Origin: an uncultured Collinsella sp.
Lineage (GTDB): Bacteria > Actinomycetota > Coriobacteriia > Coriobacteriales > Coriobacteriaceae
Direction of reading: 5' to 3'
Assembly: GCA_900541045.1 (NCBI GenBank)
Contig: UQID01000007.1
Span: forward strand, 1 to 64,000
DNA length: 64,000 bases
The position numbers and the translations under genes were made by a program. Under the pieces are notes generated by a model. That model saw only the letters and a program-made list of their open reading frames with translations. It made no database searches and was not told the origin of the DNA. Shown one piece after another: positions 8,949-18,129 of the stretch; within the stretch, counting starts at the first letter, position 1; each line of letters starts with the position of its first letter.

Positions 8949-11900
8949 GACGCTTACCTCCCTTCGCATTCGCCTTGCGACGAATGTGCATCCAGGCCGC
9001 AGCAGCGCAAAGCACCGCCGCGCCGGCAAGGTACGTCAGAGTGACGCCCGACATACCAGAAAGGGGCAAAGAGGTGGAGTAGGTGTTGGTGAAGGTGGGG
9101 ATGGAGGTGTCGGTGGAGTTGGAGGCGGAGGTGTCGATGAACGTCCGTTCTTTGGCATCGGGGTCTGCTGTCCAATCGTCCTTGGAGTTAACGATTCCCT
9201 TCTTGTAGGTCACCCTACAGTTGATCTCTCCTTTTTCGGTGTCATACGTTGGCACAACCGTGAACTTATAGACCGAGTGGTCGTACGTGTAGTGCGAGAA
9301 CTGCGAACCGTCGGTTTTCTCGCGCACATAGTACGTAAAGGTCTTGAAAGAGCCACCCGTGGAGCCACCCGGGTCGTCGGGATTATTCCTGATATCAGAG
9401 AGCGAGTACTTGAGCACAACCTCTTTATTGTTTTTGTCCTTGAACGAAAGCGTCTGCTTCGTATCTTTACCAGAGGTGGTCACGGCAGTACCGATGATGT
9501 CTTGAAATTTGCTGTCTTTCGCAAGTTGAAGCGTAAACTCCTTCATCTCGCCGCCCTCAACGACCTTAGTCGCATTAGGAGTCCAGGAACGACTGGGGCA
9601 CTTGTTGGTGAAGGTTGCACCACTGGTAAGCGCAAAGTTGACAGCGTTTTCGCCTTCAGTCGCTGCGATGGCCGCTGATTCTGTTTCTGACGTTCTTGCG
9701 CCGGCGCCGTCATTTTTTACCTTTGTTACTGAAACGTTCGTGACTTTGTAATACGTGTATGTAATGTCAAGCACCTTGTGCGACTTGTCCTCATCCTTCA
9801 CAACCTTAGGATGAATTTTGTAGATGGTTTTGTCGTAAGCCACGTCCTTGTCCGTGCCAGGAACCTCTACCAAGTAGTAAACAAGATCGTCATCGCCATA
9901 AACTTCACCCAGATCAAAGGTGAATTTTCCATTCCCATCGTTTTTCACCGTATTGACCACCGAGCAGCCATTGAGCTGAAGAGCGCCCTTGGAGTCAAAG
10001 CTCGGAACTGTGTATAAAGGCTTGCCATTCTTGTCAACAATCGGCTTGCCATTCTCGTCAACAATCGGATTCTGCTTGAGCAGCTCGAACTCAAACTCAT
10101 CTTTCTCGAGCTTGCGGCCCGTCAGTGCTTTAATGCCGCTGAGCTTCATCTTGGGATACACACTCACCCCCATGGTGGAGCCGGCGACAACGTTTCCGTT
10201 GGTCATGATGCCGCCACCGTGAACGTTGGAGCTGTTGCCCGTGATGAAGAGCCTGGCTTTATCACGGGCAAGCCCTTGATCACCCTCGGAAGGATCTGCA
10301 TCGAGGCCAATCATATACTTAGCCTGGGCGCCATCGTACTTGCCGATGGTCGTAAGCTGGCCGTCGATCATGCCCTTCCAGTTGGCAGCGCCGCCACCAA
10401 GCATCTGACCCGTTACGGCTGCGATATAACTATTGTTACTATCATCGCGAATAAGAAAAAGATCCCGGTGACCGGCATTTTTAAACCCTTCAGTTATTTC
10501 GCCTTTGTCGTCATTGTCATTGCTTTTATCCGCGTCGTCATTCTTGCCGTGGGTGCCACCCGATCGATGAAACCCGTTATTGTCATTATTGTCAAAAATC
10601 GCAATACCATCGGTGTCGGTAATCGCCGTCTTGCCGGTCGGGCAGGCGGCAAAGCCGCCGCCAAAGCCCTGGGCATCATTTTTGGTAATCAGAGCGTTAG
10701 AAATCTTGAGTCTTGCCGACGTAACGCCATCCTTGTCACTGCCACCCTGGACGAAAACTCCGCCGCCGCCCCAGTCGTTGAATGTATTGGTTGTGTTGTT
10801 GGTGATATAAGCGTGTGAACCTTTCGGCACTTTAAACTCGCCAACGGTAGGCGCAGCAATACGGATACCGCCGCCCTCCGAGTTTTCTGCTACGTTGCTA
10901 GCTATGGTTCCACCAGAGAACGTAAACTTCTCAAGAGCTTGATTCCAAGCGCCAGCATAAATACCGCCGCCAGCCTCGATAGAGCAGTTGCCCGTGATGT
11001 AGCCGCCTTCAATTGTGAGACTGCCGCCATTGTAAGCAGCAATGCCGCCACCACCGTGACAACCGTTGCCGTTATGGTCGTCGTAAACGCCTCTCTCCAT
11101 GTAGTTGAACTGGCAATTGTTATTGGTGATGTAACCACTCTTAACGTTTACGGTTGATCCAAGCGCACAGATGCCCGCGCCATAACCTGGCCGATCCTCG
11201 AACGTACCGTTACCGGAAATCGTGCCGCCAGTCGTACCGCCAGTCGTACCGACAGTCATGTTGATTGTAGAGCCGTTAGCGTACACACCGCCGCCATTGA
11301 GAGCGTAGTTGCCTGCGATCACGCCACCGGTCAGATTAAGGGTCGTACTTTTATCTTTGAGTTCGATGCCTGCGCCTTGGCCCGTAGAGGTTGCACCGCA
11401 AACGTAGCCACCGCTCATATTGACGGTAGAGCCGTTCTCGGCATAGATCAGGTTACCGACCTTCGCGTTCTGAGTCGTGGTCAGCACGCCGCCCTGAAGG
11501 TTAAACGTACCGCCCGTATAGACGTTGATGAGCCTCATCGCGGAGTCTTTGGTTCCCACGATGGCACCATTGATGATAACCTCGTGCTTGTCGATGGTCT
11601 CGTTTGTACGAGTGCTGTCCGTAGTATCCACACTGGATTTAGTCACGTAATAGGTAAGCTTAGTCGGAACGTCATCTACATAGGACATTTCTGCCGTCTT
11701 GCCATAATTATCAGCTACCAGTTTCTGGTCTTGACCCCGTAGCGGCTGAGTGTCAGCGATCTTATCCTCACCCGGATTAAAATCCGTGATTGTAAACTTA
11801 GCACCATTGCTCACACTGAAAAGCGGCTTATTACCATCGCCCGAGTGCTTTATCTTGCAGCCATTAAGATCAAGGGTGATATTGCTACCGCGCTCGTCGA

Positions 11901-12402
11901 GAAAAATCTCGTCGTTGTAATCGATATTACTCATCAGCTCGAAGCTGGCCTTTTTACCCGCTCCAACACCCTGAAGCTTATCGCGGAGATCGTTTGCGCT
12001 AGTTATTTTCTCGGCATCCGCTCCAGCCCGCTCGTTTTCCGCAACCGCAGCAACGGTTTCACCATCCGAAGTCGTTATACCCTCGTTCTGCTGCTCTTCC
12101 TCGGGCTGCTCCTCAGGCTGGCTATCGTCGCCAGCTTCGTCGCCCTCGGTCTCGTCACTATTCAGCTTTTTGGTATCCCCGTTGTTGGTGTTGTCTACAT
12201 CAGTAGACTCACTTGAGGAACCCCCCCCCATCACAGTTTCCTCGGTAGAATCTGTCTGGGCATCGTTGGCAATGGCCTGCGAGATCGGAGGCATGACGAG
12301 CGACAGTACCAGGCTCAACACGGAGGCTCCGCACAAAACGCCTGCCAGTACACGGCGCGTCGCTTTTTTACGCTGCTTAGATTTATCTGAATTCGCTTTC
12401 AT
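8941..12402 (-). CDS. Large pilus tip adhesin with beta-helix and LPLSG anchor
   Basis: Surface protein of 1153 residues, first gene of the pilus operon. Order of parts: signal peptide (about 20-50), an acidic Ser/Asp/Glu-rich low-complexity region (about 50-115), a long run of GGG-x-I/V and S-x-I-T-G-G/N turns typical of a right-handed parallel beta-helix (about 160-680), pilin-type domains of the Spy0128/FctA kind (YYVREKTDG, then YDHSVYKF), the sorting motif LPLSG, a membrane helix and a basic tail. GGAGGAG lies seven bases before the ATG at 12402. A run of nine G sits at 12221-12229, about 58 codons in. More AT-rich than its surroundings. Confidence 0.88.
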   Translation of the reverse strand: MKANSDKSKQRKKATRRVLAGVLCGASVLSLVLSLVMPPISQAIANDAQTDSTEETVMGGGSSSESTDVDNTNNGDTKKLNSDETEGDEAGDDSQPEEQPEEEQQNEGITTSDGETVAAVAENERAGADAEKITSANDLRDKLQGVGAGKKASFELMSNIDYNDEIFLDERGSNITLDLNGCKIKHSGDGNKPLFSVSNGAKFTITDFNPGEDKIADTQPLRGQDQKLVADNYGKTAEMSYVDDVPTKLTYYVTKSSVDTTDSTRTNETIDKHEVIINGAIVGTKDSAMRLINVYTGGTFNLQGGVLTTTQNAKVGNLIYAENGSTVNMSGGYVCGATSTGQGAGIELKDKSTTLNLTGGVIAGNYALNGGGVYANGSTINMTVGTTGGTTGGTISGNGTFEDRPGYGAGICALGSTVNVKSGYITNNNCQFNYMERGVYDDHNGNGCHGGGGIAAYNGGSLTIEGGYITGNCSIEAGGGIYAGAWNQALEKFTFSGGTIASNVAENSEGGGIRIAAPTVGEFKVPKGSHAYITNNTTNTFNDWGGGGVFVQGGSDKDGVTSARLKISNALITKNDAQGFGGGFAACPTGKTAITDTDGIAIFDNNDNNGFHRSGGTHGKNDDADKSNDNDDKGEITEGFKNAGHRDLFLIRDDSNNSYIAAVTGQMLGGGAANWKGMIDGQLTTIGKYDGAQAKYMIGLDADPSEGDQGLARDKARLFITGNSSNVHGGGIMTNGNVVAGSTMGVSVYPKMKLSGIKALTGRKLEKDEFEFELLKQNPIVDENGKPIVDKNGKPLYTVPSFDSKGALQLNGCSVVNTVKNDGNGKFTFDLGEVYGDDDLVYYLVEVPGTDKDVAYDKTIYKIHPKVVKDEDKSHKVLDITYTYYKVTNVSVTKVKNDGAGARTSETESAAIAATEGENAVNFALTSGATFTNKCPSRSWTPNATKVVEGGEMKEFTLQLAKDSKFQDIIGTAVTTSGKDTKQTLSFKDKNNKEVVLKYSLSDIRNNPDDPGGSTGGSFKTFTYYVREKTDGSQFSHYTYDHSVYKFTVVPTYDTEKGEINCRVTYKKGIVNSKDDWTADPDAKERTFIDTSASNSTDTSIPTFTNTYSTSLPLSGMSGVTLTYLAGAAVLCAAAAWMHIRRKANAKGGKRRE
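12221..12229 (-). repeat. Nine-G homopolymer in the tip adhesin gene
   Basis: The coding strand reads AT, nine G, TT, encoding Met-Gly-Gly-Gly. The reading frame is open with nine. Loss of one G leads within a few codons to a TAG, so slipped-strand change would switch the adhesin off. Confidence 0.8.
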
Positions 12403-12688
12403 CGATGTCTCCTCCCCAAGAGACCGCGATCTTGCTCTTTCACCATCAAACGTATCTGCGCAATCTGTAATTGCGCTCGCGTAGTAATCCGTATTGTAGC
12501 GATTGTTTGAACATCTGAGCAAGAAAACCGATGGTTTTGTAGCGAATTCTCAATTCTCTTGACATTTGCTCAGATTTACCTTCATTTATTCGCTATCTAT
12601 TTTTGGTTTCTGCTGGTAATTTAGTTGACTATCATTTTTTAATGGCATTAAATTTATTTGCACAACATTTTGCTCAAGAGCAAACATC

Positions 12689-12719
12689 CCGCTCACGGTC
12701 GAAAATCGACCGTGAGCGG
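12689..12719. repeat. Perfect 14-bp inverted repeat
   Basis: CCGCTCACGGTCGA and its exact complement are separated by AAA. There is no U-tract on either side, so a protein-binding or structural role is as likely as termination. Confidence 0.7.
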
Positions 12720-12861
12720 TAGGTCATTAGCCAGCAGGAATACCTTACCAAACTGATGAGAATATCTTTAACCCATCGGTGGTTAGAAGCGTGATGTTCA
12801 GACAATCATATTTGATTTTGTGCGCAGATTTTAGGCATCAATTCGCCCAAATCGCCTGAGG

Positions 12862-12894
12862 CCGCCACAAAGGCACCTGTCCCCTTTGTGGTGA
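12862..12894. repeat. Palindromic repeat family R1, copy a
   Basis: Shares the core CACAAAGG...CCTGTCCCCTTTGTGG with three other copies. It starts 14 bases after the HAD gene stop and may serve as its terminator. Confidence 0.75.
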
Positions 12895-12907
12895 TTCTGC
12901 CCTAGCG

Positions 12908-13729
12908 CTACAGCAGATGCTCCTCGATAAAGATCGCGATGCCGTCTTTGTCGTTGCTCGCGGTTACAAAGTCGGCGGCGGCACGGGTGGCGTCGCTGCC
13001 GTTTGCCATGGCCACGCCCACGCCGGCGTCGGCCACCATGCAGGTGTCGTTGTCCGCATCGCCAAACACGCAGATGTCCTGGAGCTCCATGTCGTTGAGC
13101 TCCGCCACGCGCACAAGGCCGCGCGTCTTGGACACGCGCGGATCCATGAACTCGTAGAGTCGCTGCGTGGTTTGCAGAGCCGCCGCTTTAACGGTGTCAT
13201 CGGCAAATGTCGACGCCCGCTCAATCACCCGCGGCATTACCTCGGGCGCCATGGTAAACATCACCTTGGTCTGCGGCTCGCGCAAAAACTCGGCAAAGTC
13301 GACCACCTGGTAGGGCACTCCGTCGACACGCGACAGGTGCTCGACACATGCATTGCTCTCGGGCACATAGAGCACGCCATCCCGAGGGCAAACGGGCGTT
13401 GCCGGCAGGCCTGCCATGTGCTCGCAGATGCGCGCGATAGTCTCGCCTGGCAGCGGGTAGCTCAGCTCGTTGATGCCGTGCGCACGGTCGATGACCTCGG
13501 CGCCGCCGCAGCCCACCAGCACGTCTACCAGGCCGTCAATACCCCAGAGCCCAAACATGGCTTCGGTCGCCTGGGCGTCGCGTCCGGTGCACAGACCAAA
13601 CAGCACGCCGCGCTCGCGCAGGGCGCGGATCGCCGCCACGGTGCGCGGGGACACCGTGTGCTGGCTCGTGAGCAGTGTGCCGTCGATATCGCAGAACACG
13701 GCTTTGATGTGGCTGAAGGTGGCGTCCAT
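12908..13729 (-). CDS. HAD-superfamily hydrolase, Cof type
   Basis: Predicted cytosolic phosphatase acting on a small phosphorylated metabolite. The 273-residue protein has HAD motif I (FCDIDGTLLTS with both aspartates), motif II in LCTGRD, and motifs III/IV in the C-terminal block DICVFGDADNDTCMVADAG, with a type II cap in between. This is the Cof/YidA layout and usual length. The substrate cannot be told from sequence. It stands alone between the pilus locus and the MFS gene. Confidence 0.88.
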   Translation of the reverse strand: MDATFSHIKAVFCDIDGTLLTSQHTVSPRTVAAIRALRERGVLFGLCTGRDAQATEAMFGLWGIDGLVDVLVGCGGAEVIDRAHGINELSYPLPGETIARICEHMAGLPATPVCPRDGVLYVPESNACVEHLSRVDGVPYQVVDFAEFLREPQTKVMFTMAPEVMPRVIERASTFADDTVKAAALQTTQRLYEFMDPRVSKTRGLVRVAELNDMELQDICVFGDADNDTCMVADAGVGVAMANGSDATRAAADFVTASNDKDGIAIFIEEHLL

Positions 13730-13823
13730 GGGGGCCTTTCTGGGTAGCGCGGCGGTGTGGGGCGTATTCGCAAACGGCGTACATGGTATACCAAGGCACA
13801 GGCGCGGCCCGTCAAAGCAAAAA

Positions 13824-13856
13824 CCACCACAAAGGAGCCTGGCCCCTTTGTGGTGG
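13824..13856. repeat. Palindromic repeat family R1, copy b
   Basis: CCACCACAAAGG and CCTTTGTGGTGG flank AGCCTGGCC. It lies in the gap between the HAD and MFS genes, about 50 bases from the R2 copy that follows the MFS stop. Confidence 0.8.
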
Positions 13857-13905
13857 CCTGACCCGCAGAGGGGCCGGACTCGCAGGATGGCCTAGTCCGG
13901 GGCGC

Positions 13906-13971
13906 AAACCATCACAACATTCGACGTTATTCGGCAAAATCGCGATTTTCATCGAATGTTGCGATAGTTTT
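13906..13971. repeat. Palindromic repeat family R2, copy a
   Basis: AACCATCACAACATTCGA on the left pairs imperfectly with TCGAATGTTGCGATAGTTT on the right. It reaches the last base of the MFS stop codon and is the likely terminator of that gene. Confidence 0.75.
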
Positions 13972-15257
13972 TACTGCCTTGCGACACGATCAAAATGCCG
14001 GCGGCCAAACAGCAGCAACGCCGCGGGAACCGCCGTCACAACCACGCCCGCCCCTACGAGCGTCTGCTGCACGCCAAACGTCGCCGCCAGCCACGGGGCA
14101 ATCGCCAGCGGGGCCACGCCGGCGAACATATTGCCAAAGCCCATGACCGAGTTAACGCGGCCGAGCTGCTCGAGTGGTGCCGTCGTCTGCACAATGGTGT
14201 TGTGGAGCGGGTTGACGACACCCCAGGCTATGCCCAAGGCGATCTGACCGACGAGGGCCACGCCCACGTACGGCGTCCCCACATAGAGCATACTTCCCAG
14301 GCCCACGGACATAAGCGCCACGAGCAGGGTTTTAAGGTTGACCAGGTGCGGCGGCAAACGGAGCGCGACCACGGCGCCCAACACCGCGCCCACACCCGAG
14401 GCCGACGAGAGCCAGCCCATCCACTCGACACCGACATGCAGAATATCGCGGTAGAAGAACGACTCCAGCGGGTCAAAGGCGCCATAGCCAAAGTTCGAAA
14501 GAAAGATAATGCAGAACAGTAGGGCGAGGACGCTGTTGGTAAAGACCGTCTTGATGCTGGTCGCGAAGGTTGCGCGGGTGGATTTACTGGAGTCGGGGCT
14601 TTGATTGGCAGTACTTGCCGTTGTGCTGCTATCCGCGGGAGTACTTTCGCGCGCGGCGACGCGACTTGTTTGCGGCCTAAAGCCCCAACCGGCGACGAGC
14701 GCCAGCACGGTAAAGAGCATCATGAGCACAAACACCGCGCGCGACGACGCAGCCGTCGCGAGAAAGCCACCCAACGTGGGTCCGACGATAATACTCACGT
14801 TTGAGAACATGGCGATGGCGGAGTTGATGTCTTTGAGCTCGACGGGATCATCGGTGAGGTAGGCCGGATAGGACGTGGCAATGGGCTGGGCGAATCCCAT
14901 CACAAAGCCCAGAAACACCGCGCCGAGCAGGACGACGCCGGTCGCGCTACCAAAGGCGATGATTGCCGCGCCGGTTGCCAGCGCGCCCACGATGCTCAGC
15001 AAGAAATGACGGCGCGGGCCCCAAGCGTCGAGCGCCGCGCCGCCCGCAAAGGATCCCAAGATCACGAATACGTTCATAAAAAGGACGGCCAGCGATGTCG
15101 CCACGACCGAAGCATCGTCTGCATAGGTAAGCGTTCCGATGACGCCGATAAAGTAGCTGGTCTGAAAACCGGTGTAGATGAGAAAGCGCATCGCCACCAG
15201 GCGCTCAGCCTGCACGGACAGCGATGATTGAGGCTTTGAGAGAAGAGATGCGAGCAT
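13971..15257 (-). CDS. Major facilitator superfamily transporter
   Basis: Polytopic inner-membrane permease of 428 residues with about twelve hydrophobic segments and a central hydrophilic linker rich in Ser/Thr (around residues 190-220). The GAALDAWGPRRHFL stretch matches the loop 2-3 motif of the MFS. It resembles the drug/proton antiporter group, but the substrate is unknown. I chose the ATG at 15257 because AAGGAG lies five bases upstream; a longer reading starting 13 codons earlier lacks this. Confidence 0.85.
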   Translation of the reverse strand: MLASLLSKPQSSLSVQAERLVAMRFLIYTGFQTSYFIGVIGTLTYADDASVVATSLAVLFMNVFVILGSFAGGAALDAWGPRRHFLLSIVGALATGAAIIAFGSATGVVLLGAVFLGFVMGFAQPIATSYPAYLTDDPVELKDINSAIAMFSNVSIIVGPTLGGFLATAASSRAVFVLMMLFTVLALVAGWGFRPQTSRVAARESTPADSSTTASTANQSPDSSKSTRATFATSIKTVFTNSVLALLFCIIFLSNFGYGAFDPLESFFYRDILHVGVEWMGWLSSASGVGAVLGAVVALRLPPHLVNLKTLLVALMSVGLGSMLYVGTPYVGVALVGQIALGIAWGVVNPLHNTIVQTTAPLEQLGRVNSVMGFGNMFAGVAPLAIAPWLAATFGVQQTLVGAGVVVTAVPAALLLFGRRHFDRVARQ

Positions 15258-15431
15258 GGAGACTCCTTGTTTCTTACGAATGCGGGCGGCGGGCATTCGC
15301 CACCGTCTGTCAAATCAATCTATCCGCACGAAACATTAAGGACGCATCAAGCCCCTTCTCTCCGTTTTTCGCCCGTCATGAACTACTTGGTAGATTGTAA
15401 GGCATGTCCCACACATCTACCAAAGCAAAAA

Positions 15432-15464
15432 CCACCACAAAGGTGCCTGGCCCCTTTGTGGTGG
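15432..15464. repeat. Palindromic repeat family R1, copy c
   Basis: Same arms as copy b, with GTGCCTGGC in the middle. It lies about 60 bases beyond the moaC-mobB stop. Confidence 0.8.
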
Positions 15465-15487
15465 AAGTGACGTTTGCCCAGGTAAAT

Positions 15488-15519
15488 CCTGCCAAATTAA
15501 CCTGTCCCTTTTTGGCAGG
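15488..15519 (-). terminator. Hairpin downstream of moaC-mobB
   Basis: CCTGCCAAA and TTTGGCAGG flank a 14-base loop, eight bases after the gene. With the R1 repeat beyond it, this probably ends the moa transcript; the U-tract is weak. Confidence 0.5.
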
Positions 15520-15526
15520 TTCAGCG

Positions 15527-16834
15527 TCAAGCCTGAAGGTGATCCTGGATGAGATCGCAGATGGCTCGGGCGTCGTTGATGTTGATGGCTCGGGTCGCAA
15601 AGCCGGCGTCGAATGCCTGGCGTGCCAGGGCTTCGTTGCAGGCAAGGGCCAGCGTGCGACCATCGACTAGGTCGAGCGAGCTCTTGCCGCGCAGGCGGTC
15701 GACACCGGAGCGCGCGACCACGATGTTGTCGAAGCCCTCGGTCTTGTAGCCCTCGATGATCACCACGTCGACATCGTTGTAGCGCGACAGCAGCTCGCGC
15801 GCGGGCATCTCGTCCTCCTCGCGCGTGTCGGCGTACTCCGCCCAGCGCGTGGCGCAGATGAGACCCACGTGCTTGGATCCGGCTTGGTGATGGCGCCACG
15901 TATCCTTAGCGGGCACATCGATATCAAAGCCGTGGTGCCCGTGATGCTTGAGTGAACCCACGCGCAGACCGCGGCGGGTGAGCTCGGCGATAACCTTCTC
16001 GACGAGCGTGGTCTTGCCCGAATTTTGGTAGCCGATAAACGCGATCGCGGGGACGGCCGGGGCCGGAACTGCGGGCGCGACGGCGACGGGTGCGCTCGCG
16101 GGCGCGGCACCGTCAGCGGCAACAGCCTCAACAGCAGCGGCCTGGCGCTCGGCACGATCCCACACGCCCGAGCGGCCGCCCTCCTTGTGCAACAGGCGCA
16201 CGTCGACAATCTCCATGCCGCGATCGACCGCCTTGCACATGTCGTAGATGGTCAGACACGCGGCACTCGCGCCGGTCAACGCCTCCATCTCGATACCCGT
16301 TTTGCCCGTCACGCCCGCCGTGACCAGCACGTGAAAGCCAACCTGCCCGTCCGCGCGCGACGGCGCCCAGCCCTCGGGCACGTCATCGACAGGCGTCCCC
16401 GCTGGAGCGATGGGCGCAATGTCGCACTTGCTCTTGGTAATGAGCAACGGATGGCACATGGGGATGATGTCGCTCGTGCGTTTGATGGCCATAATGCCCG
16501 CCACGCGCGCGCAGGCAAGCACGTCGCCCTTTTTGGCGCGGTCCTGCAGCACCATGGCCTGCGTCTCAGGATGCATGAGGATGGTGCCCTCGGCGATGGC
16601 AATGCGATGGGTCTCGGCCTTGTCGGACACGTCGACCATGCGTACCTCGCCCTTGGCGTCCACGTGCGTCAGCTCGTCGCGACGGGCGTCGCGGGCGGGC
16701 TCGGCGGCAGCACTGGCAGACGGCTGCACGGATGCGTCGGCGTTGCCAGCATTCGCCGCAGCCGTGACTTTGTGGGCAGACATCGCGGCCCTGCGAGCGG
16801 CCTTGGTGGCATCGGCGTACCTGCTCTTGGCCAT
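15527..16834 (-). CDS. moaC-mobB: MoaC-MobB fusion: cyclic pyranopterin monophosphate synthase plus molybdopterin-guanine dinucleotide adapter
   Basis: Two molybdenum-cofactor proteins in one 435-residue chain. The N-terminal two thirds is MoaC, which converts the MoaA product to cPMP: it has LTHVDAKGEVRMVDVSDK, the IPMCHPL motif and the MEALTGASAACLTIYDM block. After an Ala/Pro/Val-rich linker (about 230-270) comes MobB, a P-loop GTPase with GYQNSGKTT, a KHHGH stretch and VVIIEGYK. The MobB part would assist attachment of GMP to molybdopterin. Start 16834 is set by GGAGG nine bases upstream, four bases after the moaA stop. The pairing of an early and a late step in one polypeptide is notable. 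Confidence 0.92.
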   Translation of the reverse strand: MAKSRYADATKAARRAAMSAHKVTAAANAGNADASVQPSASAAAEPARDARRDELTHVDAKGEVRMVDVSDKAETHRIAIAEGTILMHPETQAMVLQDRAKKGDVLACARVAGIMAIKRTSDIIPMCHPLLITKSKCDIAPIAPAGTPVDDVPEGWAPSRADGQVGFHVLVTAGVTGKTGIEMEALTGASAACLTIYDMCKAVDRGMEIVDVRLLHKEGGRSGVWDRAERQAAAVEAVAADGAAPASAPVAVAPAVPAPAVPAIAFIGYQNSGKTTLVEKVIAELTRRGLRVGSLKHHGHHGFDIDVPAKDTWRHHQAGSKHVGLICATRWAEYADTREEDEMPARELLSRYNDVDVVIIEGYKTEGFDNIVVARSGVDRLRGKSSLDLVDGRTLALACNEALARQAFDAGFATRAININDARAICDLIQDHLQA

Positions 16835-16838
16835 ATGA

Positions 16839-17894
16839 TCATCCTCCGATTTGGGACATAAATCGTTGCGTGCCCTCAATTATCGCGTGTTCCTGCGGTT
16901 TGTGGGCCACGGCATCGCGCCAAATCGAAAGTACCTGCATATCATCACCACGGCGCAGCGCCTCACGCACCGAATACTCGGCATCGCTGAACAGGCACGG
17001 ACGCACGTTGCCATCGGCCGTCAGGCGTAGACGGTTGCAATTCGCACAAAAATGATTGGACATGGCGCTGATAAAGCCAACCGTTCCCGCCGCGCCCGGA
17101 AAGTGCCAGTAGCGCGCAGGGCCCGCGCCGGCAGGAGCGTCGTTGATGTCGAGCGGCTCGAGCTCGCCCAGACCCGCCGCGGCGACCCCGGCATTGATGC
17201 GCGCCCGCAGCTCGTCGCTCGGCACGGTATCGCTCGCATCCCACAGCTCGGGATTGAGCGTGGGAGCATGCGGATCCACAGCGCAATGCGAACTCGTGTG
17301 CTCGTCGCCGATGGGCATATATTCGATAAATCGCAGATGAATAGGGCGGTCGACGGTCAGCCGTGCGAGGGCCGCCACATCCTGGTTGAGCCGGCGCACA
17401 ACAACGCAGTTGACCTTAACGGGCTCAAAGCCCCAAGCCAGCGCCGCGTCGATGCCAGCCATGGTCTGCTCGAGTCGACCTAGACGCGTGATCTTTCCAA
17501 AGAGCGTAGGGTCGAGCGTGTCGAGCGAGATGTTGACGCGGTTAAGCCCCGCATCTTTGAGCTGCGGCGCCAGCTTGGGTAGCAGGGCGCCATTGGTGGT
17601 GAGCGAGATGTCCTCGATCTGCGGAATCGCGCGGATGTCGCGAATAAGCGGAATGATACGGCGACTGACCAGCGGCTCGCCACCCGTCAGGCGCACGCGG
17701 CGAATGCCCTCCCCTGCTACCAAGCGCACAAAGCGGGCGATTTCCTCGGCGCTGAGCAGCTCATCGTGCGCGCGGGGTGCCACGCCATCGGCCGGCATGC
17801 AATAGATGCAGCGGAAATTGCACTTGTCGGTAACGGCAATGCGCAGGTAGTTGATATCGCGGCCAAAGCCGTCATGTTGCACGTGCCCGTCCAT
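16839..17894 (-). CDS. moaA: GTP 3',8-cyclase (radical SAM, molybdenum cofactor)
   Basis: First enzyme of molybdenum-cofactor synthesis, rearranging GTP with a 5'-deoxyadenosyl radical. The 351-residue protein has the radical SAM cluster CNFRCIYC near the N terminus, the GGEPL SAM-binding segment, the C-terminal second-cluster motif CANCNRLRLTADG...C, and ends in the Gly-Gly tail that is needed for catalysis. It is first in a two-gene operon with moaC-mobB. The other Mo-cofactor genes are not in this window. Confidence 0.96.
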   Translation of the reverse strand: MDGHVQHDGFGRDINYLRIAVTDKCNFRCIYCMPADGVAPRAHDELLSAEEIARFVRLVAGEGIRRVRLTGGEPLVSRRIIPLIRDIRAIPQIEDISLTTNGALLPKLAPQLKDAGLNRVNISLDTLDPTLFGKITRLGRLEQTMAGIDAALAWGFEPVKVNCVVVRRLNQDVAALARLTVDRPIHLRFIEYMPIGDEHTSSHCAVDPHAPTLNPELWDASDTVPSDELRARINAGVAAAGLGELEPLDINDAPAGAGPARYWHFPGAAGTVGFISAMSNHFCANCNRLRLTADGNVRPCLFSDAEYSVREALRRGDDMQVLSIWRDAVAHKPQEHAIIEGTQRFMSQIGG

Positions 17895-18026
17895 GCAGCC
17901 CTCCCCTCACGCGGCGTTTTATTCTTCGGAAAACATAATACCCCACGAGAGAATCACGCCGACACCCGTACGACAGGACAGGCCGCTTCGAGCAAAACGG
18001 GCTTCCCAAGCCCATCCTCAACACAC

Positions 18027-18091
18027 AAACCATCACAACATTCGATGCTTTTCCCGATTTTGGCGAAAAACGTCGAATGTTGTGATGGTTT
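18027..18091. repeat. Palindromic repeat family R2, copy b
   Basis: The two ends are exact complements (AAACCATCACAACATTCGA and TCGAATGTTGTGATGGTTT) around a 27-base centre containing CCCGATTTTGGCG. It lies 38 bases after the stop of the 18130-19167 gene. Confidence 0.85.
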
Positions 18092-18129
18092 GCCTGCCCA
18101 CGGCACCCCGCAGAAGGACCAAAGCGCCC

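Larger units (their letters stand above)
12403..12907. other. Upstream region of the pilus operon
   Basis: AT-rich from about 12520 to 12690, where the pilus promoter should lie; I cannot fix its boxes. It also holds a perfect inverted repeat (12689-12719) and a palindromic repeat of family R1 (12862-12894) just after the HAD gene. No ORF worth calling. Confidence 0.6.

Noticed and set aside
12862..15464. R1 and R2 repeats as a CRISPR array
   Set aside because: Copies are kilobases apart, palindromic, without regular spacers, and no cas genes are present.
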